A stretch of 64,000 nucleotides of DNA from Butyrivibrio sp. GTDB lineage: Bacteria > Bacillota > Clostridia > Lachnospirales > Lachnospiraceae. Shown here in pieces: positions 7,691 through 15,604 of the stretch. The stretch covers positions 42,456 through 106,455 of the forward strand of contig SVGC01000013.1 in the NCBI GenBank assembly GCA_015056495.1, in the 5' to 3' direction. Positions within the stretch are counted from its first letter, which is position 1; each line of letters starts with the position of its first letter. The translations under genes and the position numbers were made by a program. Below the pieces are notes generated by a model, which did no database searches, was not told the origin of the DNA, and saw only the letters and a program-made list of their open reading frames with translations.

Positions 7691-8338
7691 ATGAAGAAAA
7701 CATTAGTACCAAAAAACGAATTTGGCATGTTTGCTGATGGCAATGGAGTAGCTAAGGTTGATAGTTTAACCGTAGCTGAGGCCTTTGACAAGGATCATCG
7801 AAATGTGATCAGAGCCATAAGAACGCTTGATTGCTCGGAAGAATTTCGACTGCTCAATTTTGAGCAGTCGACTTACATCAACTCTCAGGGGCATAAGCAA
7901 CCTTGCTACAACATGACAAGAGACGGTTTCACGTTTCTGGCTATGGGATTTACAGGTAAAAAAGCAGCTCGATTCAAAGAGGCTTATATCAAGCAATTTA
8001 ATGAAATGGAGCAGTTTATTAAGTACTTGTTGGAGGCGAGGTCAGAGTTTCCGTTGTTGACAGCAAACATACAGTTAATCAAGGAAAATACCAAGCCTTA
8101 TCACTTCTCTAATGAGTGCAACATGCTCAACAGGATTGTTCTTGGGAAAACTGCAAAGGAAATCAGGGCGGAGCATGGGCTCAAAGCAGGAATGAGCATC
8201 AGACCTTATCTGACAAAAGAACAGATCGAGGCAATAGATTTGCTTCAGAGAGTAGATATAGGACTTTTGATTTCAACACCCGATTTTCAGCAGCGCAAAC
8301 AGTACCTTGAGTGGTTTTATTTGAAGAAGTTTTCTTGA
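7691..8338 (+). CDS. Rha family phage-type regulatory protein
   Basis: The predicted 215-residue protein contains the Rha N-terminal domain pattern: the segment DSLTVAEAFDKDHRNVIRAI, then a conserved NMTRDGFTFLAMGFTGKKA stretch and KEAYIKQFNEME. Rha proteins are phage and mobile-element regulators, and family knowledge links them to control of lysogeny or element genes. I moved the start from the ORF track (7595) to the ATG at 7691 because it has an AAAGGA RBS and the upstream part lies in the hairpin leader. The C-terminal ~80 residues are element-specific and not recognised. Confidence 0.8.
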   Translation: MKKTLVPKNEFGMFADGNGVAKVDSLTVAEAFDKDHRNVIRAIRTLDCSEEFRLLNFEQSTYINSQGHKQPCYNMTRDGFTFLAMGFTGKKAARFKEAYIKQFNEMEQFIKYLLEARSEFPLLTANIQLIKENTKPYHFSNECNMLNRIVLGKTAKEIRAEHGLKAGMSIRPYLTKEQIEAIDLLQRVDIGLLISTPDFQQRKQYLEWFYLKKFS

Positions 8339-8349
8339 GGAGGTGTGGC

Positions 8350-8928
8350 ATGGCTTTGAAGATAAGAGAGACAGATTTACTTAGCAGTTACAAGAAGGCT
8401 ACACCTGAAAAGAGAGTGTCGCTGATGTTGGAGTATTACCTGGATTTTCCGGGTATGCTCCATAAAATCGAAAAGAAAACTGAGTATAAGATAAAAACCG
8501 AGCAGGAAAACATAAGGAGCAAACGCCGAGCGGATATAGACGTTAGGGTTCAGACCTCAAATATTAGTAATCCAACACAGAATGAAGCTATAAACAATGC
8601 CACGCTTGAGGAAGCCTTTAAAACAGGTGAAATAGATATGAAATTACTTAGGGATATGGAGAAAGCGTCTGAATATGCAGAGACCATCAGAATGGTAAGC
8701 ATTATGAAAATGGATTACCAGCTCCTTAAGGATATTCTTCATGAATATAGGGATGAGGATTTGGTGATTATTCAGAAACATTTGTCTGAAGGTATGTCGT
8801 ACAACGATATAGCTCAGGCGAGAAATTGTTCCATCGACAAGATAAAAAGAAGGTTTGCGAGGATCCGAGAGGAAATCACAGAAGAAATGTTGGAATGTAT
8901 CCAGATGAACTGCAAGGGAGGTAACTAA
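8350..8928 (+). CDS. HTH protein, sigma-region-4-like C-terminus
   Basis: The start is placed at the ATG at 8350, preceded by GAGGAGG, which gives 192 residues instead of the track's 205. The C-terminal part reads EGMSYNDIAQARNCSIDKIK followed by RRFARIREE, a helix-turn-helix of the type that recognises DNA after a phased start. The middle is rich in charged residues and probably helical. The gene begins 11 bp after rha and is followed one base later by the excisionase-like gene, so it is part of the element's regulatory operon. A regulatory role is likely; its target is unknown. Confidence 0.65.
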   Translation: MALKIRETDLLSSYKKATPEKRVSLMLEYYLDFPGMLHKIEKKTEYKIKTEQENIRSKRRADIDVRVQTSNISNPTQNEAINNATLEEAFKTGEIDMKLLRDMEKASEYAETIRMVSIMKMDYQLLKDILHEYRDEDLVIIQKHLSEGMSYNDIAQARNCSIDKIKRRFARIREEITEEMLECIQMNCKGGN

Positions 8929-8929
8929 G

Positions 8930-9139
8930 ATGTCTGAAGAAATGAAAGAGATGCCGCTTAGTGAGAAATACACCCTTTCTGTGGATGAAGCAGCTCTTTA
9001 CTTTGGCATAGGGCAGAAGAAGCTTAGAAGGCTTATATCTTTTAATCCTGATGCTGATTATCTGATCATGATAGGACAAAGAGTTGCCTTTAAGAGAAGA
9101 AAATTCGAACAGTTCATTGACGATGCAACCTGCATTTAA
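8930..9139 (+). CDS. Excisionase (Tn916 Xis-like)
   Basis: This 69-residue protein has the length and pattern of Tn916-family excisionases: LSVDEAALYFGIGQKKLRRL (a MerR-like winged HTH) and a C-terminal VAFKRRKFEQFID. It would direct the integrase toward excision. It is followed by a hairpin terminator and then the integrase, the standard xis-int order. The start ATG follows a GGGAGG RBS that lies inside the end of the preceding gene. Confidence 0.9.
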   Translation: MSEEMKEMPLSEKYTLSVDEAALYFGIGQKKLRRLISFNPDADYLIMIGQRVAFKRRKFEQFIDDATCI

Positions 9140-9179
9140 GCGGATAAATACTGACAGAATTGACGTTAATCAATGGCAG

Positions 9180-9232
9180 AAGGCTCCAGGTTATGGTATC
9201 ATTTTAATTGCCATATTGGAGCCTTTCTTTTT
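9180..9232 (+). terminator. Terminator between xis and int
   Basis: The arms AAGGCTCCA and TGGAGCCTT enclose a secondary TTATGG/CCATAT pairing, and TTCTTTTT follows. It lies between the excisionase and integrase genes and may reduce read-through into int. The integrase RBS (GAAAGGAG) is just downstream. Confidence 0.75.
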
Positions 9233-9249
9233 GAAAGGAGTACCAATAT

Positions 9250-10524
9250 ATGAGCGGAAAAAGAAAAGACAGCCGTGGTCGTGTATTACGAAATGGCGAG
9301 ATACAAGAGAGCAATGGTCGATACAGATACAAATATGTAGATACTTTTGGGGAATCTAAGTATGTGAGGTCATGGAGGCTTGATAAAAATGATCCTATGC
9401 CTGCCGGAAAACCATTTGAACTATCACTTAGAGAACTTGAAAGGCAAGTATCAGCAGATCTTATCGATCAGATTGTTCCAGAAGGAGGCAAGCTTACAGT
9501 ATTAGATTTAGTGGAGAAATATGTTTCATTGAGAAAAGGTGTACGTCCCAGTACGGAAGCTGGTTATAAGACTGTAATGAGTATCCTGAGAAAAGATCCA
9601 TTTGGAGCAAAGAGGATTGACAAGGTCAAAACTATAGATGCTCAGGAGTGGCTAGTGCAGCTTCAGAAAAATGGGAGAGGATACAGCTCTATTCATGTGA
9701 TCAGGGGCGTGCTCAGACCTGCTTTTCAACTTGCGGTAGATAACGATTTCATCAGAAAGAATCCCTTTGGATTCGGCCTCAGCACTGTTATATACAATGA
9801 TAGCGTGACTCGTGAGGCTATATCTCGTGATGATGAGAGGAAATTTCTTATGTTTGTTAAGGAGGACAGGCACTTCTGTAGGTATTATGACGGCATTTAT
9901 ATCCTGTTTAACACAGGGCTTCGTATTTCAGAATTTGTAGGACTCACATTTAATGATCTTGATTTTGACAATATGAAGATCAATGTAGACCATCAGCTCC
10001 AGAGAAATAATGGTATTGGATATAACATCAGAGATACCAAGACTGAGGCTGGAGGAAGGTTCGTCCCGATGACTCCGGAAGTAGCAGAGTGTTTCAAGCG
10101 CATCATTGCTAATCGCAAGACACCTAAAGTTGAGCCAATGGTTGATGGTTATATAGGATTTCTTTTCCTTGATAAAGATGAACATCCTATGGTAGCCATG
10201 CATTGGGAGAAGTATTTCCAGCATATTGTTCAGAAATACAACTCAATCTATAAGGTGCAGATGCCTAAGGTTACTCCTCATGTGTGCAGACATACATTCT
10301 GTAGCCGTATGGCGGCTGCCAGAATGAATCCTAAGACCTTACAGTACATCATGGGACATTCAGATATAGGTGTTACGCTTAACACGTACACTCATTTGGG
10401 ATTTGATGATGCTTTGGATGAGATGACCCGTATTTCCAAGGAAAAGAATACCGCTAAATCTAAAAAAGATACTGATGTTTTAACGGATTTTTCTGAATAT
10501 AGGGACAAGGCATCTAACGAATAA
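9250..10524 (+). CDS. int: Tyrosine integrase, Tn916 family
   Basis: The 424-residue recombinase has an N-terminal arm-binding domain (GKRKDSRGRVLRNGEIQESN, a three-stranded DNA-binding fold in Tn916 Int), a core-binding domain (about 75-180) and the catalytic domain. Catalytic residues are visible: Arg in TGLRISEFVGL, HxxR in HVCRHTFCSRM, His in GHSDIGVTL and the nucleophile Tyr in NTYTHLG. It should integrate and excise the element at a site just beyond its 3' end. The RBS GAAAGGAG precedes the ATG. Confidence 0.95.
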   Translation: MSGKRKDSRGRVLRNGEIQESNGRYRYKYVDTFGESKYVRSWRLDKNDPMPAGKPFELSLRELERQVSADLIDQIVPEGGKLTVLDLVEKYVSLRKGVRPSTEAGYKTVMSILRKDPFGAKRIDKVKTIDAQEWLVQLQKNGRGYSSIHVIRGVLRPAFQLAVDNDFIRKNPFGFGLSTVIYNDSVTREAISRDDERKFLMFVKEDRHFCRYYDGIYILFNTGLRISEFVGLTFNDLDFDNMKINVDHQLQRNNGIGYNIRDTKTEAGGRFVPMTPEVAECFKRIIANRKTPKVEPMVDGYIGFLFLDKDEHPMVAMHWEKYFQHIVQKYNSIYKVQMPKVTPHVCRHTFCSRMAAARMNPKTLQYIMGHSDIGVTLNTYTHLGFDDALDEMTRISKEKNTAKSKKDTDVLTDFSEYRDKASNE

Positions 10525-10540
10525 ATGGCTTAAAAAAGTC

Positions 10541-10575
10541 GAGGTGCAAGTCAGAACGATTTGCACCTTTTTTTG
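10541..10575 (+). terminator. Terminator after the integrase
   Basis: AGGTGCAA and TTGCACCT form a perfect 8-bp stem with an 11-nt loop, followed by TTTTTTT. It closes the integrase transcript near the element's right end. Confidence 0.85.
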
Positions 10576-10593
10576 CACCTTTTGTCGGTCAAA

Positions 10594-10622
10594 ATATGCC
10601 AAATATTGCCAAGGATTGCCAC
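10594..10622. promoter_or_regulatory. Phased TGCCA repeats near the element end
   Basis: Three TGCC(A) motifs lie exactly 10 bp apart (TGCC at 10597, 10607 and 10617) between the integrase terminator and the chromosomal phosphatase gene. Phased direct repeats near an element end fit integrase arm sites or excisionase sites. The core att sequence cannot be identified because the other end is not in the window. Confidence 0.45.
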
Positions 10623-10698
10623 GAAAATGAGAAAAACACGTTGGACAAAAATAGGCTTAAAGCCAGTAAACACGCAGAAATAGAGGTTTTTTACTAAG

Positions 10699-11163
10699 AT
10701 GATAAAGATTTTATTCGTTTGCCACGGCAACATCTGCCGTTCCCCAATGGCAGAGTTTGTGTTAAAAGATATGGTACAAAAAAGAGGGCTGGCAGACGAT
10801 TTCTACATTGAATCTGCAGCTACCAGTACAGAGGAGATCTGGAACGGTATAGGGAACCCAGTCTATCCGCCTGCAAGGAAGATTCTGGCGGAGCATGGAA
10901 TATCATGTGAGGGCAAAAGAGCCAGACAGATCACAGTGAAAGATTTTGAAGATTTTGACTATATTATTGGAATGGATTCGCAGAATAGACGCAATATGGA
11001 GAGAATCTGCCCGCCACAGTACAGGGATAAAATATCCCTGATGCTGGATTATACGGATCGTCCGGGAAGCGTATCAGATCCATGGTATACAAGCGATTTT
11101 GAGGCTACCTGGAGAGATGTTAATGACGGATGTAAGGGACTCTTGGATTTGATATTGACATGA
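10699..11163 (+). CDS. Low-molecular-weight protein tyrosine phosphatase
   Basis: The protein (154 residues) has the full LMW-PTP signature at its start (FVCHGNICRSPMAE: P-loop CxxxxxR followed by S) and the general-acid loop DPWYT near residue 130. It dephosphorylates phosphotyrosine on proteins, in Firmicutes often on BY-kinases or McsA/McsB-like targets. Its partner here is unknown; the CpsD kinase is about 50 kb away. It is the first chromosomal gene after the element, so the element has inserted just upstream of it. An arsenate reductase role is unlikely, since the family residues fit PTP. Confidence 0.9.
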   Translation: MIKILFVCHGNICRSPMAEFVLKDMVQKRGLADDFYIESAATSTEEIWNGIGNPVYPPARKILAEHGISCEGKRARQITVKDFEDFDYIIGMDSQNRRNMERICPPQYRDKISLMLDYTDRPGSVSDPWYTSDFEATWRDVNDGCKGLLDLILT

Positions 11164-11192
11164 CTGATTAAGATACTTTAAACTTATACATA

Positions 11193-11255
11193 AGGCAAAG
11201 GCGCCAAATGAGGTCCAAAGGGTGGACTTTGATTGGTGACTTTGCCTCTTTTGTT
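11193..11255 (+). promoter_or_regulatory. Two-tier leader hairpin with U-run upstream of glnA
   Basis: The outer arms AGGCAAAGGCGCCAA and TTGGTGACTTTGCCT give a 15-bp stem with one mismatch. Inside it sits a second hairpin, GTCCA-AAGGG-TGGAC. CTTTTGTT follows directly. Only about 48 bp separate the U-run from the glnA start and no promoter is obvious there. The structure therefore works as the phosphatase terminator, a glnA attenuator, or both. The ANTAR regulator encoded after glnA is a natural candidate antiterminator. Confidence 0.6.
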
Positions 11256-11302
11256 ATAGATAAAGGTAAGCCGTTGCATTGAAGAAGTGCGGAAAGGATA
11301 CT

Positions 11303-12637
11303 ATGAGTAAATATACTAAGGAAGATATTTTTAGAATTGTAGAAGAGGAAGATGTTGCTTTTATCAGATTGCAGTTCTGTGACATTTTTGGAACACCAAA
11401 AAACATAGCAATAACTACAAGGCAGCTGGATAAGGCTCTTAATAATGAGATCATGTTTGACGGAGCTTCTGTAGAAGGCTTCGTAAGAAGTGAAGAGAGT
11501 GATATGTATCTGTATCCTGACATCGACACTTTTGATATATTTCCATGGAGACCGCAGAGCGGCAAGGTTGCAAGAATGTTCTGTAACGTGCATACCCTGG
11601 ATGGTAAGCCTTATGCAGCAGATCCTAGAAATATATTAAAAAGAGTTCTGGAAAATGCTGATGAAATGGGACTTAAATTCAAGATTGATCCACACCTTGA
11701 GTTTTTCCTTTTTGATACAGATGATGCCGGAAGGCCAACAACTGAGACTCACGAGAGTGCCGGATATTTTGATGTGGCACCTGCTGATCAGGCTGAAAAT
11801 GTAAGACGTGACATTATCATGAACCTTGAAGATATGAATTTTGACATTTCATCTTCTCATCATGAAAGCGCTCCGGGTCAGCATGAGATAGATTTCGCTG
11901 AAGACCTTGCCGACAGGATGGCTGATATGATCATGACATTCAGGATCACAGTCAAGACAATCGCCAAGCGCCACGGCCTTTATGCAACATTCATGCCTAA
12001 GCCAAAGGAAGGCGTAAGTGGATCTGGAATGCATATGAATATTCTCTGTGAGAATGAAGAAGGCGAAAGCCTTTTCTCAGATGACTATGGTAATCTGACA
12101 GACATTGCATATCAGTTTATTGCTGGTGTATTGGAGCATATCAAGGGAATTACACTTGTTACTAATCCTCTTGTAAATTCATACAAGAGACTGGTTCCTG
12201 GTTATGAAGCACCTATTAATATTTCATGGTCAAGCTCTTCTGCCAACCGTTCATCACTTATCAGGATACCTTCTCAGAGAGGCGCATGGACAAGACTTGA
12301 GCTTAGAAATCCTGATGGAACCTGCAATCCATACCTTGCCATCGCTCTTATACTGGCAGCAGGAATGGATGGGATCAAAAAAGGCCTTGTACCACCTGCT
12401 GAAATGCATGAGAACTTTACAGGAGCAACAAACAGTGATATTCGAAATGCTGCGTATGAAAACCTTCCACAGACTTTGGGTGAAGCAATAGAAGCTTATC
12501 AGAAGGATGAACTGGTAAAAGAGGTTTTGGGTGATTCTGTATTTGAAAAATACCTGGATGCCAAGAGACGTGATTGGGATTCATTCCGTACCTGTGTTAC
12601 TCAGTGGGAAATTGCTCAATATTTAAATAAATATTGA
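11303..12637 (+). CDS. glnA: Glutamine synthetase, type I
   Basis: This 444-residue enzyme (from the ATG with GGAAAGGA RBS, not the track's TTG) condenses ammonium and glutamate with ATP. Recognisable blocks are MFDGASVEGFVR, the ATP/metal region HHESAPGQHEIDF, the signature KPKEGVSGSGMHMN and RIPSQRGAWTRLELRNPDG. The length fits the GSI-alpha class. There is no NLxxLYDLPPEE-type adenylylation segment, so covalent regulation is unlikely. Regulation is more likely transcriptional, through the leader hairpin and the following ANTAR protein. Confidence 0.95.
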   Translation: MSKYTKEDIFRIVEEEDVAFIRLQFCDIFGTPKNIAITTRQLDKALNNEIMFDGASVEGFVRSEESDMYLYPDIDTFDIFPWRPQSGKVARMFCNVHTLDGKPYAADPRNILKRVLENADEMGLKFKIDPHLEFFLFDTDDAGRPTTETHESAGYFDVAPADQAENVRRDIIMNLEDMNFDISSSHHESAPGQHEIDFAEDLADRMADMIMTFRITVKTIAKRHGLYATFMPKPKEGVSGSGMHMNILCENEEGESLFSDDYGNLTDIAYQFIAGVLEHIKGITLVTNPLVNSYKRLVPGYEAPINISWSSSSANRSSLIRIPSQRGAWTRLELRNPDGTCNPYLAIALILAAGMDGIKKGLVPPAEMHENFTGATNSDIRNAAYENLPQTLGEAIEAYQKDELVKEVLGDSVFEKYLDAKRRDWDSFRTCVTQWEIAQYLNKY

Positions 12638-12722
12638 TTAAAAAAATGCATATAGGCGCAATATTATTATATTCCAGCGATCTATTTGTAAAATTTCAAT
12701 CTTTTCCAGCGAAGGGCGAAAT

Positions 12723-13271
12723 ATGCAAAACATAATAGTAGCCTTTGCTAAAACTGAAGACGCAGCCAATTTCAAAAGCTTATTGGTCAGAAACGGATGG
12801 AATGTCAATGTTGTATGCACATCAGGAGCTCAGGCCTTATCCGCTATGGAAGATTTGGGTAATGGCGTGATCGTGTGCGGTTTTCGACTAACTGACATGC
12901 AATATACAGAACTGGCAGCAGATCTACCCACTTTTTTTCAGATGCTACTCATAGCGTCTCCAAATAAAGTCGACGATTCGGGATTGCCAGAAAATGTGGT
13001 TTATCTGCCCACTCCCATAAAAAAAGATGATCTGCTAAATACCCTTGTCATGATGGGAGAGGGAATAAGTCGTAGAAGAAAGAAAGCGAAAGCTTCAGGA
13101 AAGCAAAGAAGCGATAAAGAAAAACAAACTATTTTGCAGGCAAAAGAATTGCTCATGGCCCGTCACCACATGACAGAACCGGAAGCGCATAAATATATTC
13201 AAAAATGTTCTATGGATTCCGGTACTGACATGCTCGAAACGGCAGAAATGATCATATCTCTAAATGCCTGA
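12723..13271 (+). CDS. ANTAR-domain response regulator (RNA antiterminator)
   Basis: The 182-residue protein has an N-terminal receiver-like domain. It lacks the canonical DD..D..K acidic pocket: VAFAKTEDAANF occupies the place of the usual VVDDE. A basic linker (RRRKKAKASGKQR) leads to a C-terminal ANTAR domain with the three-helix pattern LMARHHMTEPEAHKYIQKCS and ETAEMIISLN. ANTAR domains bind paired RNA hairpins and prevent termination. Clostridial glnA genes are often followed by such a regulator. The RBS GAAGGG is clear. It converges on the ZIP gene with only 9 bp between stops. Confidence 0.85.
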   Translation: MQNIIVAFAKTEDAANFKSLLVRNGWNVNVVCTSGAQALSAMEDLGNGVIVCGFRLTDMQYTELAADLPTFFQMLLIASPNKVDDSGLPENVVYLPTPIKKDDLLNTLVMMGEGISRRRKKAKASGKQRSDKEKQTILQAKELLMARHHMTEPEAHKYIQKCSMDSGTDMLETAEMIISLNA

Positions 13272-13280
13272 TATTTTTAA

Positions 13281-14075
13281 TCATCCAAGAGCAACATCCA
13301 TGGCCATCATGATGACGAAACCAATGGCAAAACCGATTGTAGCGAGATTTGAATGTTCACCTTCTGAAGCTTCAGGGATGATCTCTTCTACAATTACGTA
13401 TACCATTGCTCCAGCTGCAAAACTCAGCAAATAAGGAAGTATCGGGATCATTATGTTGGCTAAAAGGATTGTTAGAATGGCTCCGATTGGCTCTACAAGA
13501 CCAGATAAGGTGCCGTAATAAAAAGCTTTTCTTTTGCTTGATCCTTCTGCCCTTAGTGGCATTGAGATGATAGCGCCTTCAGGGAAGTTCTGGATAGCGA
13601 TACCGATTGACAGAGCAAATGCAGCAGATAGGCTGATCGAACCGCCGCCCATCAACATTCCTGCAAATACAACACCGACAGCCATTCCTTCAGGAAGATT
13701 GTGGATTGCGACAGCCAGGATCATCATGGTTGTGCGCTGAAGAGAGGTCTTAGGACCTTCAGGTTTACTATTTATGCCAATGTGCAGGTGTGGAGTCATG
13801 TGGTCGATGCATAACAGCCCTAGTATTCCTATCATGAAGCCTATAGCCGCTGGCAGAAAACTTAACTTTCCAAGACCGGCTTCTTCAGACATATTCATTG
13901 CGGGTACCAGCAGTGACCATACAGAAGCGGCCATCATTACGCCAGAGGCAAATCCTAACAGTATCTTCTGAATAAGTGTATTGATCTTATCCTTCATAAA
14001 AAAGACCATTGCAGATCCGAGAGTAGTTCCAATAAAAGGTATCATAATTCCTATAAATGTATTTGAATTTATCAT
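13281..14075 (-). CDS. ZIP family metal transporter
   Basis: The 264-residue integral membrane protein has eight hydrophobic segments and the ZIP metal site in TM4/TM5: AVAIHNLPEGMAVG (H-N-x-P-E-G) and IAIQNFPEGAIIS. This is the ZupT/GufA-like subgroup that imports zinc or other divalent metals. The loop between TM3 and TM4 carries HMTPHLHIG as a His-rich metal patch. A palindrome sits 26 bp before the start, so metal-dependent repression is likely. The RBS AAGGAG precedes the ATG. Confidence 0.9.
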   Translation of the reverse strand: MINSNTFIGIMIPFIGTTLGSAMVFFMKDKINTLIQKILLGFASGVMMAASVWSLLVPAMNMSEEAGLGKLSFLPAAIGFMIGILGLLCIDHMTPHLHIGINSKPEGPKTSLQRTTMMILAVAIHNLPEGMAVGVVFAGMLMGGGSISLSAAFALSIGIAIQNFPEGAIISMPLRAEGSSKRKAFYYGTLSGLVEPIGAILTILLANIMIPILPYLLSFAAGAMVYVIVEEIIPEASEGEHSNLATIGFAIGFVIMMAMDVALG

Positions 14076-14100
14076 AAGCCTTGTCTCCTTTGAAAAAATG

Positions 14101-14118
14101 TGTTAGCATTTGCTAACA
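14101..14118 (-). promoter_or_regulatory. Palindromic operator for the ZIP transporter
   Basis: TGTTAGCATTTGCTAACA is a perfect 8-bp palindrome with a 2-bp centre, 26 bp upstream of the ZIP start codon. TTAGCN2-4GCTAA-type sites are bound by DtxR/MntR-like metalloregulators. The regulator is not in the window, so its identity is an inference. Confidence 0.6.
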
Positions 14119-14347
14119 AAAAATATATTATATCAAAATGTTAAAAAATGCAATTAAATTTTACAAAATCTAATTAAAATTTTTGCTATATTTCAGTTCT
14201 AAAATTCTCGAATCATTTCTGTTTACAAGCTATATAGCGAGTTAATAGTAATATTTTTTACCAAAAACATAAAAAAATATGTATTCTTGTGACTTCAAAC
14301 AGAAAACCGCACTGGCTGCGGGTTTCGTAAGAAAATGATACAAGAGG

Positions 14348-14390
14348 AAAACAAGCCCTGCAGCGAAGCTGCCTTTAGATGGCTTGTTTT
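14348..14390 (+). terminator. Orphan terminator-like hairpin
   Basis: AAAACAAGCC pairs with GGCTTGTTTT around an inner GCAGCGAAGCTGC stem, with a T-run after it. No plus-strand gene precedes it, and the ZIP gene diverges from it. Together with the hairpin at 14302-14326 it may mark the end of a small non-coding RNA. Confidence 0.5.
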
Positions 14391-14512
14391 CAGGATTTTT
14401 GACATAAAATGGCAAAAATCTATGGAAAGTTAACATGTTTTTGATATAATATTATCAACAAAGTAGTAATTTGTGAATTCAAAAACTCTGATTCGTAATG
14501 TGATGGGCATTT

Positions 14513-14548
14513 GTTACTGGAGCGAGCTGTTAGCGAGTGAACAGTAAC
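14513..14548. repeat. GTTACTG/CAGTAAC hairpin, copy 1
   Basis: GTTACTG and CAGTAAC are separated by a 22-nt loop rich in AGCGAG repeats. The same 7-nt arms recur in another intergenic region at 23334-23358 with a different, shorter loop. The pair may belong to a dispersed palindromic family. Confidence 0.5.
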
Positions 14549-14596
14549 GGGCATTTTGCAGGAAGATGATCCGGGTCGTCTGTACATGGGGGAAAA

Positions 14597-15115
14597 ATGG
14601 ATATTTCAAGCTTGATGAAACTCTCATCATTAACCAATTCAAATTTAAGTAATCTAAATAGTACGGAATTGAGCTCACTGGCTAAATTGCAGAATCTTGC
14701 AGGATTAACGGAGGATGAGCTTGAATCTATAGCTTCGCTATCATCTTCAGGACTCTCATCTGTAACTGGAATATCAGGAAGTGCTCTAAAGACAGCTACA
14801 GAGAGCTTTTCTACAGTACTAAAGGATACTCTTGAAGAAGTCCAGCAGACAGGAACACTATCTGAGGAAACTCAGGAAGAGCTTGGCAAGGTTGTCAGTG
14901 TATTGGAAAGTGCTAAATCCGACAGCTCTACTGATAATACCGCTTATGAATTGTACAAGGAGCTCTTTAGCAGTTCTCAGGGTAGAAAAAATGTACAGGA
15001 AATAGTTCAGTCTGGATTTAACAATATGATATTTGATTCAGGTGAAATTACAACGGGTCTGAATAATATGAGTGCTATTATCAGTGCTCTTGAAAATACA
15101 AACGAAGAAAGCTGA
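14597..15115 (+). CDS. Ser/Leu-rich hypothetical protein
   Basis: This 172-residue protein has a repetitive low-complexity N-terminal half of short Leu-Ser-Ser and Asn-Leu-Ser units (LTNSNLSNLNSTELSSLAKL). A more ordinary helical C-terminal half follows. There is no signal peptide, membrane segment, Cys, His or Trp. A GGGGGA RBS sits before the ATG and the frame is open and long, so it is probably real. The family is not recognised. It stands alone, with about 500 bp of non-coding DNA on both sides. The composition suggests a coiled or surface-binding cytoplasmic protein. Confidence 0.6.
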   Translation: MDISSLMKLSSLTNSNLSNLNSTELSSLAKLQNLAGLTEDELESIASLSSSGLSSVTGISGSALKTATESFSTVLKDTLEEVQQTGTLSEETQEELGKVVSVLESAKSDSSTDNTAYELYKELFSSSQGRKNVQEIVQSGFNNMIFDSGEITTGLNNMSAIISALENTNEES

Positions 15116-15604
15116 TAAGTGGCAAATAACTGAAATGTATTTAAACTCTTTTCAGAGGTGATCGAACCATCTGCTTAAGGTAAGATTTCAAGATAGGCGA
15201 AGAATACACCTGAACTTGAATGCTGGAACGCATCTCGTCCTCATAACAATTTAATGACTTTTTTCATGGCGCGTCAGGAGCAGGTGTTCCCGGCGCGCTA
15301 ATAAATTATCAAAAAACAGTTTTGCTGACAAGTCTTTAAAAAAGAAATGTTCAAAGCCACAATTATTGGCTGTTTTGATGTTAGCAGTAACTAATTTTGC
15401 AAAATCTACACAAGATATTGTGGCCTGAAATTAAAAGTACATAATCATTTCACATTGTTAATTAATTATCATCAACGATATTTGATTTATATTGATGATA
15501 TGCATGTTACAACGAAAATAAACATACGCAATAATACAAAACACAAAAGTGATAATATCTAGCCCATAAATTAAAACGCTATTTCGTATAGCAACAACGT
15601 TATA
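15116..15604. other. Non-coding gap between convergent genes
   Basis: No gene is supported. The middle has a GC-rich patch (GGCGCGTCAGGAGCAGGTG, then GGCGCGC) that can form a short stem. The AT-rich right part contains an inverted repeat, TATCATCAA (15467) with TTGATGATA (15492). No known RNA family was recognised. A decayed gene or an RNA is possible, but nothing favours either. Confidence 0.35.

Larger units (their letters stand above)
1..10690. mobile_element. Right part of an integrative mobilizable/conjugative element
   Basis: The block holds an ArdC-like protein, MobC, a relaxase, a Rha-type regulator, an excisionase and a tyrosine integrase, which together define an integrated mobilizable or conjugative element. 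A three-gene cargo operon on the opposite strand sits between the relaxase and the regulatory genes. The integrase reads outward and ends in a terminator, so the right end should lie between the integrase stop and the LMW phosphatase gene. The left end is outside the window and no att duplication can be tested. No type IV secretion or coupling gene is visible, so ICE and IME cannot be told apart. The right limit given is approximate. Confidence 0.85.
14119..14596. other. Non-coding region with tandem hairpins
   Basis: No supported gene lies here. The first part is AT-rich and must include the ZIP promoter. It is followed by a hairpin GAAAACCGCA-CTGG-CTGCGGGTTTC and then a terminator-like hairpin. 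A TATAAT at 14445 has no good -35. The GTTACTG/CAGTAAC hairpin and the start region of the orphan gene complete the stretch. Confidence 0.5.

Noticed and set aside
10699-11163. Arsenate reductase (ArsC, thioredoxin type)
   Set aside because: The fold family is shared, but the motif set and the DPWYT acid loop fit a tyrosine phosphatase, and no ars gene is adjacent.
15140-15310. Possible SRP, 6S or tmRNA-like gene in the gap
   Set aside because: The GC-rich patch has no conserved core of these RNAs that I can recognise.
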